A stretch of DNA of 7,705 bases from ZC4RG30 sp039929265 (GTDB lineage Bacteria > Pseudomonadota > Gammaproteobacteria > Steroidobacterales > Steroidobacteraceae). Below the pieces are notes generated by a model. That model had not been told where the DNA came from. It saw only the letters and a program-made list of their open reading frames with translations, and did no database searches. Position numbers and translations under genes: made by a program. The DNA lies in contig JBDSRN010000127.1 of assembly GCA_039929265.1 (NCBI GenBank), positions 1 through 7,705 on the forward strand, in the 5' to 3' direction. The stretch's first letter is position 1. The number at the start of each line of letters is the position of its first letter. This document shows, one piece after another, positions 7,468 to 7,705 of this stretch.

Positions 7468-7506
7468 GTTGCGTCGAGCCCTTTCGGAGCCGAGGACCAG
7501 ATGCAA

Positions 7507-7570
7507 GTCGTTGAAAAGATGGTGGCCGGGGGCGGAATCGAACCACCGACACGCGGATTTTCAAGACGAC
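7507..7570. repeat. Imperfect inverted repeat flanking the tRNA half
   Basis: GTCGTTGAAAA (7507-7517) faces TTTTCAAGACGAC (7558-7570), whose reverse complement is GTCGTCTTGAAAA. The two arms differ by a 2-base insertion. They bracket the tRNA-Phe 3' half, and the right arm overlaps its anticodon loop. The arms could be recombinase core-binding sites or a coincidence created by the anticodon loop sequence. Confidence 0.35.
7520..7564 (-). other. tRNA-Phe(GAA) 3' half, attachment site
   Basis: On the minus strand this reads the anticodon loop TTGAAAA (7564-7558, anticodon GAA at 7562-7560), the 3' anticodon stem TCCGC, the variable loop, a T arm GGTGG-TTCGATT-CCGCC that pairs, the acceptor strand CCCGGCC, the discriminator A and an encoded CCA (7522-7520). 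The bases that should form the 5' anticodon stem (7565-7569) do not pair with TCCGC, and no D arm or 5' acceptor strand follows. So this is exactly a 3' half, breaking at the anticodon loop. Many integrases carry such a half as their attachment core, and an integrase remnant ends 52 bases away. It is not a functional tRNA. Confidence 0.85.
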
Positions 7571-7705
7571 TTCCAGGTCACGCACCAGGAGGCAAGGCAA
7601 GCCAATTCAGCAAGTTAGCTGGGTCGAATGCTCGATGGCTAACGTTGCATTACGGCATATTTCGATGATTTGGAAACTGCTGTGGAAACATCTATCCCCT
7701 GGCCT
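7565..7705. other. No recognisable gene beyond the att core
   Basis: No coding region or RNA gene is visible to the end of the window. This sequence replaces the 5' half of tRNA-Phe, so it should belong to the element that inserted there. It holds a 12-base-period direct repeat of TGGAAAC (7671-7677 and 7683-7689), of the sort that could be recombinase arm sites, but two copies prove nothing. Confidence 0.3.
7614..7643. repeat. Nested inverted repeat / hairpin
   Basis: GTTAGC (7614-7619) and GCTAAC (7638-7643) can pair, and inside them TCGA-ATGC-TCGA can form a second short stem. There is no T run after it, so it is not a standard intrinsic terminator. Its role is unknown. Confidence 0.3.

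Larger units (their letters stand above)
6711..7564. mobile_element. Remnant of an integrative element at tRNA-Phe
   Basis: A 5'-truncated tyrosine recombinase lies next to the 3' half of tRNA-Phe, with only about 50 bases between them. This is the usual layout at the end of a genomic island or integrative element. The homology of the cusA remnant ends near 6710 and the recombinase homology begins near 6790, so the left border of the remnant falls in between. No cargo genes survive between them. Whether the cusA remnant was part of the same element is unknown. Confidence 0.6.

Noticed and set aside
6711..7506. N-terminal part of a 381-codon minus-strand frame leading into the cusA remnant
   Set aside because: Most of it is antisense to the integrase catalytic domain; only the part below about 6710 resembles CusA.
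7614..7643. Intrinsic terminator
   Set aside because: The hairpin is interrupted and no T run follows on either strand.
1..7705. CRISPR array or tandem repeat array
   Set aside because: No regularly spaced repeats longer than about 7 bases were seen anywhere.

Overview
The window looks like chromosomal DNA of a high-GC proteobacterium, probably gamma or beta. The evidence is GC-rich codons, a proteobacterial-type tRNA-Phe 3' half, a PAS/GAF/GGDEF/EAL protein, a CusA-type RND pump remnant and a proteobacterial-style kaiC-kaiB pair without kaiA. The species cannot be fixed from the sequence.

Positions 1-560 hold debris of two c-di-GMP phosphodiesterase (EAL) genes. One fragment lies on the minus strand (107-235) and one on the plus strand (235-524). 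They abut head to head at about 235, and neither is a working gene. Positions 1-106 hold nothing I recognise.

Positions 561-5883 form the intact core, a three-gene minus-strand operon with 4-base overlaps at both joints. The order of transcription is a KaiC-family double-ATPase (614 aa), a KaiB-like thioredoxin-fold protein (96 aa), then a 1064-aa PAS-PAS-PAS-GAF-GGDEF-EAL protein. The GGDEF motif of the last protein is degenerate (DADHF) while the EAL site is complete, so it should degrade c-di-GMP rather than make it. The layout suggests that a KaiC/KaiB switch, likely responding to nucleotide or energy state, is co-produced with and perhaps coupled to a c-di-GMP phosphodiesterase. The coupling is inference.

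Positions 5884-6064 are the leader of this operon. I see no convincing promoter there.

Positions 6065-7564 are a decayed accessory region. It contains a cusA-like heavy-metal efflux pseudogene (minus) with several internal deletions, and a tyrosine recombinase that has lost its 5' part but keeps its whole catalytic domain (plus). It ends in the 3' half of a tRNA-Phe(GAA) gene (minus), which is a typical attachment site. The tRNA half points its 3' end at the integrase, and its 5' half is missing. This suggests the junction of two elements stacked at the same tRNA, with the intact tRNA-Phe expected to the right of the window. Positions 7565-7705 hold no gene I can identify.
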